Assembly (NCBI GenBank): GCA_002482525.1
Contig: DLGC01000010.1
Coordinates: 1 to 64,000, forward strand
Direction of reading: 5' to 3'
DNA: 64,000 bases
Origin: Propionibacteriaceae bacterium UBA7704
GTDB taxonomy: Bacteria; Actinomycetota; Actinomycetes; Propionibacteriales; Propionibacteriaceae
Of the stretch, positions 24,591-33,199 are shown piece by piece. Both the position numbers and the translations under genes were made by a program. A model generated the notes under the pieces. It worked only from the letters and a program-made list of their open reading frames with translations, ran no database searches and was not told where the DNA came from. Position 1 is the first letter of the stretch. Each line of letters begins with the position of its first letter.

Positions 24591-26150
24591 TCACACCGGG
24601 CCCAGGCCGTGCTTCTTGGCCGGACGCAGCACGCGCTTGCTGGCCAGGTTCTCCAGAGCCATCGCCAGCGCCTTGCGGGTGTCGCCGGGATCGATGATCT
24701 CGTCGACCAAGCCGCGAGAGGCCGCCATGAACGGGGTGGCGAAAGTGTCACGGTATTCGTCCACGAGCTCCTGCCGGCGCGCCTCGGGATCCTCCGCCGC
24801 GGCGATCTCCTTTCGGAACACGACTGCCGCAGCACCCTCGGCACCCATCACGGCGATCTCGGCGGTCGGCCAGGCGAACACCCGATCGGCACCGAGATCC
24901 TTCGACGCCATCGCCAGGTAGGAGCCGCCGTAGGCCTTGCGCAGCACCACGGTGAGCTTGGGCACCGTGGCTGCGGAGTAGGCGTACAACATCTTGGCGC
25001 CGTGGCGAATGATGCCGCCGTGCTCCTGAGCGACGCCGGGCAGATAGCCAGGCACATCGACCAAGGTGACGATCGGAATGTTGAAGGCATTGCAGAAGCG
25101 CACAAACTTGCTGCCCTTGTCGGAGGCATTGATATCGAGCACTCCGGCCATCTGGCTGGGCTGGTTGGCCACCAGTCCGACGCTGCGTCCGTTGATCCGA
25201 CCGAAGCCAACCACCAGGTTGGTGGCGTAGCCGGCCTGCACTTCGAGGAAGTCACTGTGATCGACCAGTCGGGCGATGACATCGCGCACGTCATAGCCGG
25301 ACTTGTCGTCCACCGGCACGACGTCGCCGATCTCCTCGTCGTAGTCCAGGCTGTACTCGCCGGGCACCAGGGGGGCGTCCTCGGAGTTGTTCTGCGGCAG
25401 GAAGCTGAGGAGCTTCTTGGCGATCAGGATCGCCTGTTCGTCGTCGTCGGCGACAAAGCTGTTCACACCGGACACGCTCATGTGGGCATCGGCGCCGCCG
25501 AGTTGATCCTGGGTGACATCCTCGCCGGTGACCTGCTTGATCACATTGGGCCCGGTGATGAACATGTGGGCCTTGCGGGTCTGGATGATGAAATCGGTCA
25601 ACGCCGGGGAGTAGACCGCACCGCCAGCACACGGGCCGGCGATGATCGAGATCTGCGGGACCACACCGGACAGCAACACATTGGCGTAGAACACCTGCCC
25701 GTACCCGGAGAGCGAGTCAATGCCCTCCTGCACCCGGGCACCGCCGGAATCGTTGAAGAACAGGAACGGGGTGCCGTTCTCCAGCGCAGACTGCATCATC
25801 GCCACAACCTTCTTGTTGTGGGTTTCGCCGGCCGAGCCGCCGGCGACGGTGAAGTCCTGGCTGGCCACCCGCACCGGACGGCCCAGGATGGTGCCGCAGC
25901 CGGTCACGACTCCGTCGGCCGGCATATCGGCGGTATCCATGCCGAAGGTCGTGGTGCGATTGCGGCGGAACAGGCCGACTTCCTCGAAGCTGTCGGCGTC
26001 CAGCAGCGCGTCCAGGCGCTCCCGGGCCGACATCTTGCCTTGAGAATGCTGCTTCTCCAGCCGCGCTTCGCCGCCGCCCAGTCGGGCTTTGGCCTCGGCG
26101 GAGTGCAGCGCCTCAACGCGCTTGCCCATGGACTGTGGTTTCTTGGTCAT
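24591..26150 (-). CDS. Methylmalonyl-CoA carboxyltransferase 12S subunit
   Basis: A 519-residue carboxyltransferase of the crotonase-fold acyl-CoA carboxylase beta family. It moves a carboxyl group between methylmalonyl-CoA and biotin. Highly conserved stretches shared with the P. freudenreichii 12S protein include GEARLEKQHSQGK, SQDFTVAGGSAGE, NDSGGARVQEGIDSLSGYG, AGPCAGGAVYSPA, VDVPGYLPGVAQEHGGIIRH and AEIAVMGAEGAA. The ATG at 26150 is chosen because GAGGTG lies at the right distance. An in-frame GTG at 26159 overlaps that ribosome site. It lies immediately after the 5S gene. Confidence 0.96.
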   Translation of the reverse strand: MTKKPQSMGKRVEALHSAEAKARLGGGEARLEKQHSQGKMSARERLDALLDADSFEEVGLFRRNRTTTFGMDTADMPADGVVTGCGTILGRPVRVASQDFTVAGGSAGETHNKKVVAMMQSALENGTPFLFFNDSGGARVQEGIDSLSGYGQVFYANVLLSGVVPQISIIAGPCAGGAVYSPALTDFIIQTRKAHMFITGPNVIKQVTGEDVTQDQLGGADAHMSVSGVNSFVADDDEQAILIAKKLLSFLPQNNSEDAPLVPGEYSLDYDEEIGDVVPVDDKSGYDVRDVIARLVDHSDFLEVQAGYATNLVVGFGRINGRSVGLVANQPSQMAGVLDINASDKGSKFVRFCNAFNIPIVTLVDVPGYLPGVAQEHGGIIRHGAKMLYAYSAATVPKLTVVLRKAYGGSYLAMASKDLGADRVFAWPTAEIAVMGAEGAAAVVFRKEIAAAEDPEARRQELVDEYRDTFATPFMAASRGLVDEIIDPGDTRKALAMALENLASKRVLRPAKKHGLGPV

Positions 26151-26160
26151 TTGGTTCACC

Positions 26161-27657
26161 TCACGCCATCTCGACGGTCACACTGTGATCGCGGCCACCG
26201 AGCGAGACCTTGTATTTGATCGGCCCACGGACTGCCTTGGCCGCTCCACTGGCGGCCTCTGCTTCGGAGGCCAGCTGTTCAGCGGTCTTGCCCACATTCT
26301 TCGGGCCTTCATCTCGGGTACTGAAGAACCCCGGTGCGACGCCGGGGAACATGGCGTAGGTCAGCACATCTTCGTCGGTGCCGTTGAAGCCGTCCAAGGC
26401 GGCCGCATCGCTGCACAGCTTGTCCCACTCCGGTTCCAGCAGATCGGCTGGACGCTGGGTGATCGGCTCCTTCTTGGCCTGAGCCTGGGCGATCGCCACA
26501 ACCTCCGGGTTGCGCTCCCCCATGCACTCGCCGTAGTAGCCGAGCATCAGATCTGCGAACTCACCGGTAAGCACCTTGTAGCGGCCCATCAGCACATTGA
26601 ACACAGCCTGGGTGCCCACGATCTGGCTGGACGGCGTGACCAGCGGCGGATGTCCAGCGTCGGCCTTGACCAGCGGAACCTCTTCCATCACTTCCTTGAT
26701 TCGGTCGCCGGCGCCTTGAGCCTTGAGCTGGCTTTCCATGTTGGAGAGCATGCCGCCAGGAATCTGGGAGCTGAAGATGTCGGTGTCGACCAAGGTGGCC
26801 GATTCGAAGGCGGCGTACTTGGGACGCACGGTGGCGAAGTGATCGCGGATCGCGGTCAACCGGTCGGCGTCCAGGTTGGTGGTGTAGTCGGTGCCTTCCA
26901 GCATGGCCACCAGCGATTCGGTGGGGTTGTGGCCCGGCCCCAAGCTCATCGAACTGATGGCGGTATCGACCACATCGGCGCCGGCCTCGATGGCCTTCAT
27001 CAAGGTCACCAGGGTCACTCCGGTGGTGGCGTGGCAGTGGACGTTGATCTGGACGTCTTCGCCGTAGGTCTCCTTGATGCCGCGGATGATGTCGTAGGCG
27101 GGCTGGGGCTGCAGCAATGCAGCCATGTCTTTGAGTGCCAGCGATTCCGCGCCCATATCCAGCAGCTGACCGGCGAGCTTCACGTAGCCCTCGACGGTGT
27201 GCAGCGGCGAGATGGTGTAGCAGATGGTGCCTTGGGCGTGCTTGCCGGTCTTCTTCACCGCGGCCATGGCTTGGGCCATATTGCGCGGATCGTTGAGCGC
27301 ATCGAAGACCCGGAAGACGTCCATGCCGTTCTCAGCGGACTTCTCGACGAACCGCTCGACCACGCCGTCCTCGTAGTGGCGGTAGCCCAGCAGGTTCTGG
27401 CCACGCAGCAGCATCTGCAGCTTGGAGTTGGGCAATAGTTCGCGGAAGGTGCGCAGCCGTTCCCAGGGATCCTCGTTGAGGAATCGGATACAGGCGTCGT
27501 AGGTCGCTCCGCCCCAGCATTCAACGCTCCAGTACCCGGCGGCATCGATGTCGGCACAGGCATCAACCATGTCCTCGATGGCCATTCGCGTGGCCATCAG
27601 GCTTTGGTGCGCGTCACGCAGGGCGAGCTCGGTCACCCCAATTGTTCGCTGACTCAT
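26161..27657 (-). CDS. Methylmalonyl-CoA carboxyltransferase 5S subunit
   Basis: A 498-residue metal-dependent carboxyltransferase of the pyruvate carboxylase/oxaloacetate decarboxylase alpha type. It transfers carboxyl from carboxybiotin to pyruvate to make oxaloacetate, the other half of the transcarboxylase reaction. The TIM-barrel metal site is visible: the N-terminal ELALRDAHQSL, the lysine that is carbamylated in homologues (SLALKDMA), and the HCH ligands in INVHCHATTG. The C-terminal segment (about 320-495) matches the PYC-like second domain. The start is ATG 27657, six bases after CAGGAT (27664-27669), possibly leaderless. It is first in the operon and divergent from an LRR gene. Confidence 0.95.
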   Translation of the reverse strand: MSQRTIGVTELALRDAHQSLMATRMAIEDMVDACADIDAAGYWSVECWGGATYDACIRFLNEDPWERLRTFRELLPNSKLQMLLRGQNLLGYRHYEDGVVERFVEKSAENGMDVFRVFDALNDPRNMAQAMAAVKKTGKHAQGTICYTISPLHTVEGYVKLAGQLLDMGAESLALKDMAALLQPQPAYDIIRGIKETYGEDVQINVHCHATTGVTLVTLMKAIEAGADVVDTAISSMSLGPGHNPTESLVAMLEGTDYTTNLDADRLTAIRDHFATVRPKYAAFESATLVDTDIFSSQIPGGMLSNMESQLKAQGAGDRIKEVMEEVPLVKADAGHPPLVTPSSQIVGTQAVFNVLMGRYKVLTGEFADLMLGYYGECMGERNPEVVAIAQAQAKKEPITQRPADLLEPEWDKLCSDAAALDGFNGTDEDVLTYAMFPGVAPGFFSTRDEGPKNVGKTAEQLASEAEAASGAAKAVRGPIKYKVSLGGRDHSVTVEMA

Positions 27658-27831
27658 GGTGCAATCCTGACACGGCTTGTACTGACATGTTGCCGGCGCC
27701 ACCAACTTGGGAGTTCGTGAGACGACAGGTCCGATGGGTGGGAAAAGGGGTACGAATCACCCCGCCGGCCAATGCCAGACTCACTGCCCGAAGACAGTGA
27801 GAACAGTGTTACTTCAGCCCGATTGAATCGA

Positions 27832-27837
27832 TAGACT
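27832..27837 (+). promoter_or_regulatory. Candidate -10 box (TAGACT) of the first LRR gene
   Basis: TAGACT is followed by CCGAGC and the GTG start at 27844, again a six-base gap with no Shine-Dalgarno. Confidence 0.5.
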
Positions 27838-27843
27838 CCGAGC

Positions 27844-29832
27844 GTGATCCTCTCCGACGGCACCCGGGCCGGATTCGCCCGCACCATAGCGCTCACCATC
27901 ACCGCCCTCGCGTTAACGTTCTCCGGCACAATCCCGGCACAGGCCGACACCTCGACCCCGGTCAATGTCCCCGACGCTACGTTGCGGGCCTGCCTGACCA
28001 CAGCGCTGTCCGACGCTCAACTCAGCACCGATCTCACCAATGAGAATCTGGTGCAACTCAAGAGAGTGGCCTGCTCGGCATCCCCAGACAAGCCGATCGC
28101 CAACCTGACCGGCATAGAGGCAGTTTCCGACGCTGACATCATTTTTCTGGGGCTGACAACCACCACGGATGTGTCGCCGCTATCCGGGCTCCTTGGCCTG
28201 ACACAGCTAGCACTCACAGCCCCCAACCTCGAATCCGCAGGGCCGCTGTTCCAGGTGTCCACGCTCACCGCACTCAATCTGGCCGCACCGAAGGTCACTG
28301 ATCTCGATTTCCTGAGCACGATGCACGACCTCGAATACCTCGCACTCCAGGTCTCCCCCCAGGCTTCCTTCGAGAGATTCCCAGACCTGCCGTCGCTATC
28401 CAGATTCTCGCTGAACATCGACACCCCCACGCTCCCGGCACTAGTCCTACCCGCAAGCGTGACCTCCCTGACGGTGCGAGATGCGTCCCTGACTAGCTTG
28501 GTCAGCCTGCCGCAAGCGGCCGGTGCCACGTCACTGACCGTGAGCTACGCACCGGAGCTGGCCGACCTCACCGGAGTCGAAGACCTCCCTCGGCTGCGCC
28601 AGCTCAGGCTGCCTGCTGGCAAGTACACCGACCTCACCCCGGTAAGCCAGCTCACGGCTTTGGAGGAGCTTCGAGACCCCGAGGCCGCCATTGGTGATGT
28701 GTCAGCGCTGGCATCGATGACGTCGCTGAGCACTCTCGATCTGCATGGCAACCAGCTCACCGATCTCACCGCCCTGACCGGCCTGCCGAATCTGACGACG
28801 CTGGACGTCGCCAAGAACGGCCTCACGACGCTTGGAGCATCAGGAAGCCTGTCCCGGCTCTCCGAGCTATCTGCTTCCAGCAACAGTCTCACCTCGATCG
28901 ACGCACTCACCGGCGCCCACCTCACCAGCGTCAATCTCGACAGCAACCGTCTCACCAACGTTGCGCCCCTTGCCGCCGCAGCACCGGGAGCGTGGATCAG
29001 CATCCGGTGGAACGCATTGCGCGATCTCAGCCCCCTGCCCGACACGGCGACGGTCAACGCCTACGGACAGCAATCGATGCACCCGGGAATGGCGACGGTC
29101 GGCAAGCCTTTCGACCTGGGATTGCGCGATGTCGACGGGACACCCATCTGCCCAGACTTCGGCACTAAGGTCGCATGCACCGATGGTGCGGTTGCCTATC
29201 CGGTATCGGGCACCTATCAGGGCGAGGTCAGTACCTCCGGCAGCAAGCTCAGCTTCAGCGTCACCCAACACGCCGGTCCCGACCGGGCGTTTGCCGCCAC
29301 CTATGCCCCAACGCTGTTCGGCGAACCGATTGTCGGTATGGATGTTGTCTCCTGGGTGCGGAGTTGGTCACCGAAGGCGACCTTCACCTACCGGTGGTAC
29401 CGCGATGGGAAAGCGATCACCGGTGCTGCGGCGACCGACTTCTACTACAGGGCGGGCGTTGCCGATCTCGGACACAAGCTTTCGGTCTGCGTCATCGGTC
29501 GCTATGACGGCTTCACCCCCACGAAACGGTGCTCGACGCGCAGCAGCGCCGTCAAGAAGGGCACCTTCACCCGCATTCCCCGTCCGAAGGTCACCCACAG
29601 TGAACCGGTGAGGGTCGGCACCTCACTGGCCGTCAAGACCGGACGCTGGGACGCCGGGGTACGCCTGCATTACCAGTGGCTGCGCAACGGTCGGGTGATC
29701 AAGGGCGCAACGAAGGACACCTATCGGGTGCGGCGCGGTGATCGCCGGGATCTCATCACGGTGCGCGTCAGCGGGACGAAACGCGGCTACTACACCGAGC
29801 GTGTCATCGCAGCGTCCCACCGCGTCCGCTAG
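27844..29832 (+). CDS. Secreted leucine-rich-repeat protein with Ig-like C-terminal modules
   Basis: A 662-residue exported protein. The signal peptide (about 1-36) ends IPAQA. Internalin-like LRRs occupy about 75-400, with clear 22-residue units such as TSLSTLDLHGNQLTDLTALT and GLPNLTTLDVAKNGLTTLG. A short domain follows with GLRDVDGTPICPDF, then two Ig-like modules with cores YRWYRDGKAITGA and YQWLRNGRVIKGA, and a basic tail HRVR. No LPXTG or membrane anchor is present, so retention may depend on the modules. The function is probably surface adhesion or binding, with the ligand unknown. It is a paralogue of the protein at 46608-48509. Its stop codon shares the palindrome CTAG with the kinase stop of the convergent phosphate locus. 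Confidence 0.85.
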   Translation: MILSDGTRAGFARTIALTITALALTFSGTIPAQADTSTPVNVPDATLRACLTTALSDAQLSTDLTNENLVQLKRVACSASPDKPIANLTGIEAVSDADIIFLGLTTTTDVSPLSGLLGLTQLALTAPNLESAGPLFQVSTLTALNLAAPKVTDLDFLSTMHDLEYLALQVSPQASFERFPDLPSLSRFSLNIDTPTLPALVLPASVTSLTVRDASLTSLVSLPQAAGATSLTVSYAPELADLTGVEDLPRLRQLRLPAGKYTDLTPVSQLTALEELRDPEAAIGDVSALASMTSLSTLDLHGNQLTDLTALTGLPNLTTLDVAKNGLTTLGASGSLSRLSELSASSNSLTSIDALTGAHLTSVNLDSNRLTNVAPLAAAAPGAWISIRWNALRDLSPLPDTATVNAYGQQSMHPGMATVGKPFDLGLRDVDGTPICPDFGTKVACTDGAVAYPVSGTYQGEVSTSGSKLSFSVTQHAGPDRAFAATYAPTLFGEPIVGMDVVSWVRSWSPKATFTYRWYRDGKAITGAAATDFYYRAGVADLGHKLSVCVIGRYDGFTPTKRCSTRSSAVKKGTFTRIPRPKVTHSEPVRVGTSLAVKTGRWDAGVRLHYQWLRNGRVIKGATKDTYRVRRGDRRDLITVRVSGTKRGYYTERVIAASHRVR

Positions 29833-31502
29833 GCGGCCGGTGTCGGCGAGGGCGACGGCTGAGCGGTGACCGCCGTCGGCTCGGTGTCGACGACCAAGAC
29901 CACGCCGTCGCCGACAGCCCACCGTGTCCCTGCCGCGGGCTGCGTCCTGGCGACCACCAGCGTCGGGCTGGCGTTGTCGGGCACGCTGAAACCTGTGGTG
30001 GTCAGCAGCGTCCGAGCCGCCGCCACACTCATTCCGGCGACTGGGGGCACCCGGTTGTAGCCGGTGGCGAGCGTCACATCCACAGAATCCCCCACGGCGA
30101 CCGCGGTGCCGGAAGCTGGTGATTGCGCCAATACCCGGCCGGCGGGCTCGGCGGAGTCTTTGATGCGCACTCGTCCGACCTCCAAACCGACGGCCCGGAG
30201 GGCCGCCTGCGCCGAGGCGAGGTCCCCATACAGGGCAGGGACCTGCACCTGGGCAGGGCTCGAGGCGGGCGTGTCCTTGCCGCGGGGGCTCACCGTCGGA
30301 GTCGGCGTGCTCGATGGTGTGGCACTTGCAGCCGTCGGCATCGGCATGGCTGCCAGTGAGCCCGAACCAGCCATTCCCAAACCGATCCACGCCACGACGG
30401 CAATAGCCAATGCCGCGATCAACACCGGTCCAATCAGGCGCGCCAGGCTAGACCCGGCTTCCGCACTCGGAGTGGACGGCGGTGCCAATGTCGCCGATGG
30501 CACCGGGGCGAGGGTCTGCCGGGTCGCCGGCGACGGGCGTTCCCACGACGCTTCCATCACCCGCGTCGGCCCATCCGTGGGACGCACCGTCACCGCAGCC
30601 AGCAGCGCCTGTCGAAACTCCTCGGCATTGGCGAAACGGCCCTCGGCAGTGGTGGCCAGGGCTTTCACCACGACCCGGTCGAGCCGCCGAGCGGACGGCA
30701 GCAACGCCGACGGCACTGGCGGCGGATCCGTCAGCCGGGCGCGGAGCGTCTCGGCCATCGTGGCACGATGAAATGGCGGCTGACCGGTCAACAGGAAGTG
30801 CAGCACCGCACCGGCCTGGTAGAGATCGCTCGCCGGCCCGACCGTGCCTCCGGATGCCTGCTCCGGTGAGAGGTATGCCACGCTGCCGACAATGGTGGTG
30901 GCCGAGCGTTGGCCGGTGGTGAGCAGCACATCGTCTCCGACCACGGTGCCGCCGGCCGCATCGGCCAGCCCGAAGTCAACCAGCCGGACTGCAGCGGCGG
31001 TGATCACCTGATCAGGTGCGACATCGTGCAGGATCACATTGCCGGGCGCGACGTCGCGGTGTACCAGCCCGGTGTCGTGGGCTGCCTGCAGGCCGCTCAA
31101 AAGCCCATCCATGACCGCCGCCGCCTGATACGGGCCCATCGGCCCACGCTCGGCCACCCATTCGGCCACGGTGGGCCCGTCAACCGCCTCCAAGGCGATC
31201 CAGGCCCTCGGCGTCGCACCAATATCGCGCAGGCCGCTGGCATATACCGCAGCAACATTGGACTGGTTCACCTCGGCGAGGCGTCCGGCTTCACGCAGAA
31301 AGGCCTCCCGGAGCGCCTGGTTCTCACTCAGGGCCGGGTGCAGCACCTTCAGCGCGACGACCCTCGGTTGGCCCTGCGCATCGAGCTGACCGAAATCCTC
31401 ACAGCGGTAGACCGCCGCGGAGCCGCCAGCACCGAGGAGCTCACCGATCTGGAACCGGCCGCCGAACAGTGTCGGCTCCGGCCCGTCGGGCGAGCTGGTC
31501 AT
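29829..31502 (-). CDS. Ser/Thr protein kinase with PASTA domains
   Basis: A 557-residue membrane kinase. The cytoplasmic kinase domain (about 12-290) has a Gly-rich loop GELLGAGGSAAVY, the VALK lysine, DFG (about 174) and SPE. The catalytic loop reads HRDVAPGN (about 148), so the lysine normal for Ser/Thr kinases (HRDxKPxN) is alanine. A Pro/Ser/Thr-rich juxtamembrane region and one helix (about 352-376) lead to two extracellular PASTA domains (about 405-535) and a Pro/Ser tail. PASTA kinases of the PknB type bind muropeptides or lipid II and control wall growth. It is last in the phosphate locus. Its ATG overlaps the stop of the transglycosylase (ATGA). Whether it phosphorylates transporter parts or the wall enzyme is not known. 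Confidence 0.9.
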   Translation of the reverse strand: MTSSPDGPEPTLFGGRFQIGELLGAGGSAAVYRCEDFGQLDAQGQPRVVALKVLHPALSENQALREAFLREAGRLAEVNQSNVAAVYASGLRDIGATPRAWIALEAVDGPTVAEWVAERGPMGPYQAAAVMDGLLSGLQAAHDTGLVHRDVAPGNVILHDVAPDQVITAAAVRLVDFGLADAAGGTVVGDDVLLTTGQRSATTIVGSVAYLSPEQASGGTVGPASDLYQAGAVLHFLLTGQPPFHRATMAETLRARLTDPPPVPSALLPSARRLDRVVVKALATTAEGRFANAEEFRQALLAAVTVRPTDGPTRVMEASWERPSPATRQTLAPVPSATLAPPSTPSAEAGSSLARLIGPVLIAALAIAVVAWIGLGMAGSGSLAAMPMPTAASATPSSTPTPTVSPRGKDTPASSPAQVQVPALYGDLASAQAALRAVGLEVGRVRIKDSAEPAGRVLAQSPASGTAVAVGDSVDVTLATGYNRVPPVAGMSVAAARTLLTTTGFSVPDNASPTLVVARTQPAAGTRWAVGDGVVLVVDTEPTAVTAQPSPSPTPAA

Positions 31503-32278
31503 GACGCCGCCGCGGCGTAGTCGTTGGCGAGTCTGCGCACCCGATCCACATAATCCGAGGAGTGGTTGTAAGCCCAGATCGCGCGCGTCCAGCCCGAGGA
31601 GGTGTTCAATGCGCCGCCAGCAGCGCACAGGTAGTCGGCCGCGGTCAGCGTCGCATCGTCGATCTGATCCGGATCGGCCACGCCGTCACCACTGCCGTCG
31701 CGTCCCCACGTGCGCCAGGTCGACGGCAGGAACTGCATCGGCCCGACCGCGCGATCCCACTGGGGGTCGCCGTCGAGGCTGCCCTGGTCGCTGTCGGTGA
31801 TCCGCGCAGTGTGCCTGCCGTCCAGTCGAGGCCCGCGGATCGCCGGCTCGGCCCGGCCGGTCGCGTCCAGCACCGCGCCGTCATGGCTGCCATGGCCGGA
31901 TTCCACCGCTCCGATCGCAGCCAGGGTGTTCCAGCCGATTCGGCACGACGGCTTGTCGGTGCGCAGGGCCAGATCGGCAGCCGCGTAGGCCAGCACGGCC
32001 CGTTGTGGAATGCCGGTCACGCCGGCAACGCGCTGAGCCCAGGCCGGCGACACCTGCGCCACGTCGGTTCGGCTGGGCTCGGCATCAGCCTTGGCAGGCG
32101 ACGCCGCCATTGACGGCTCCACGACGACGCCGGCTTCCGAGTCAGGCCCGGACGCGACGATTGCCGAGGTGCGTGACAGGTTGACCCCCGCGAGCAACGC
32201 GACCACGATGACCGCAGCCCCCGCAACGGTCACCACCGGACGCCACCAGCCGGCGCGCCGCTCAGCCGAATCGTCCAT
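31499..32278 (-). CDS. Membrane-anchored lytic murein transglycosylase
   Basis: A 259-residue protein with a short cytoplasmic N-terminus, one membrane helix (about 14-32), a spacer, and a transglycosylase domain (about 75-259) of the MltB/SLT_2 kind. The catalytic glutamate is Glu126 in AIGAVESGHG. The motifs VGPMQFLPSTW and AIWAYNHSSDYV are typical. It would cleave the N-acetylmuramic acid-N-acetylglucosamine bond of peptidoglycan on the outer face of the membrane. Its 5' end overlaps the end of pstB by 17 bases and its 3' end overlaps the kinase start by 4, so it is firmly within the phosphate operon. Confidence 0.88.
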   Translation of the reverse strand: MDDSAERRAGWWRPVVTVAGAAVIVVALLAGVNLSRTSAIVASGPDSEAGVVVEPSMAASPAKADAEPSRTDVAQVSPAWAQRVAGVTGIPQRAVLAYAAADLALRTDKPSCRIGWNTLAAIGAVESGHGSHDGAVLDATGRAEPAIRGPRLDGRHTARITDSDQGSLDGDPQWDRAVGPMQFLPSTWRTWGRDGSGDGVADPDQIDDATLTAADYLCAAGGALNTSSGWTRAIWAYNHSSDYVDRVRRLANDYAAAAS

Positions 32279-33155
32279 TGACGTAGTCGAAGGTTCGTTC
32301 GTCGACCGGATCGGTGAACATCGCCTCGGTGTCGCCGTGTTCGACGATGACGCCCGGGGCGCCCTGCGCAGCCAGGAAGAAGGCGCACTTCTGCGATACC
32401 CGCTGAGCCTGTTGCATGTTGTGGGTGACGATCACAATGGTGACTTCGCTGCGCAGCTCGGTCATGGTGTCCTCGATCACCCGGGTGCTGGTGGGATCCA
32501 AAGCCGAGCACGGCTCGTCCATGAGGAGCACCTTGGGCTTCACCGCCAAGGAGCGGGCGATACACAGCCGCTGCTGCTGGCCACCGGAGAGGCCACCGCC
32601 GGGCTGACGAAGCCGGTCGCGGACCTCTTTCCACAGCCCCGCCGAGGTCAACGAGCGCTGCACGATCTCGTCTTTCTCGTCGCGCCCGGCTCGGCGTCCG
32701 GTGAGCTTCAGACCGGCGATGACGTTGTCGTAGATGCTCATCGCCGGGAACGGGTTCGGCTTCTGGAAGACCATGCCGATGTCTTTGCGGGCGTCGGTGA
32801 GCTTGCGATCTCGGTCGTAGATGTCATCGCCGTCCAGGAGCACCTCCCCGGCCATGCTGGCCGAAGGGATCAGCTCGTGCATCCGGTTGAGGATCCGCAG
32901 GAAGGTGGACTTTCCACAGCCCGAGGGGCCGATGAGCGCGGTGACCTCTCCGGCCGGCATGACCAAGGAGACCCGATCCAAGACCTTGTGGGACCCGAAC
33001 CAGGCCGACACCGAGCGGGCGTCGATGCTGGACAGCTGACGCACGTCCGCAGTCGGGACCGACGACTGGAGGGGAACCGTCTCGGTCACCGCCGACGCCT
33101 CGTCGGGCTCGACGAGACGTCGGAGCGATTCCCGCAGCGGAGCGGAGTTGGTCAT
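32262..33155 (-). CDS. pstB: Phosphate ABC transporter ATP-binding protein
   Basis: A 297-residue ATPase that powers phosphate import with PstC and PstA. It has Walker A GPSGCGKST, the PstB-characteristic QKPNPFPAMSIYDN, signature LSGGQQQRLCIAR, Walker B VLLMDEPCSALDP and the switch histidine in IVTHNM. About 45 residues before the ABC domain are extra and look disordered. ATG 33155 has an ideal AAGGA site. An in-frame ATG at 33203 overlaps the preceding stop (ATGA) and is a credible alternative that adds 16 residues. In most pst operons pstB directly follows pstA. Here it is separated by about 8 kb of surface-protein genes. Confidence 0.95.
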   Translation of the reverse strand: MTNSAPLRESLRRLVEPDEASAVTETVPLQSSVPTADVRQLSSIDARSVSAWFGSHKVLDRVSLVMPAGEVTALIGPSGCGKSTFLRILNRMHELIPSASMAGEVLLDGDDIYDRDRKLTDARKDIGMVFQKPNPFPAMSIYDNVIAGLKLTGRRAGRDEKDEIVQRSLTSAGLWKEVRDRLRQPGGGLSGGQQQRLCIARSLAVKPKVLLMDEPCSALDPTSTRVIEDTMTELRSEVTIVIVTHNMQQAQRVSQKCAFFLAAQGAPGVIVEHGDTEAMFTDPVDERTFDYVNGRFG

Positions 33156-33199
33156 CAATGGATCCTTATCAGGGGCGAAATCGTTGGGTAGGGGCAGGC

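Noticed and set aside
24609..26219. 536-codon plus-strand frame opposite the 12S gene
   Set aside because: Antisense shadow of a strongly conserved carboxyltransferase. High GC in third positions keeps the opposite frame open. The Gly/His/Val-rich product has no domain.
29823..29837. Frameshift or gene fusion between the LRR protein and the kinase
   Set aside because: The genes are on opposite strands and simply converge. Their stop codons share the palindrome CTAG.
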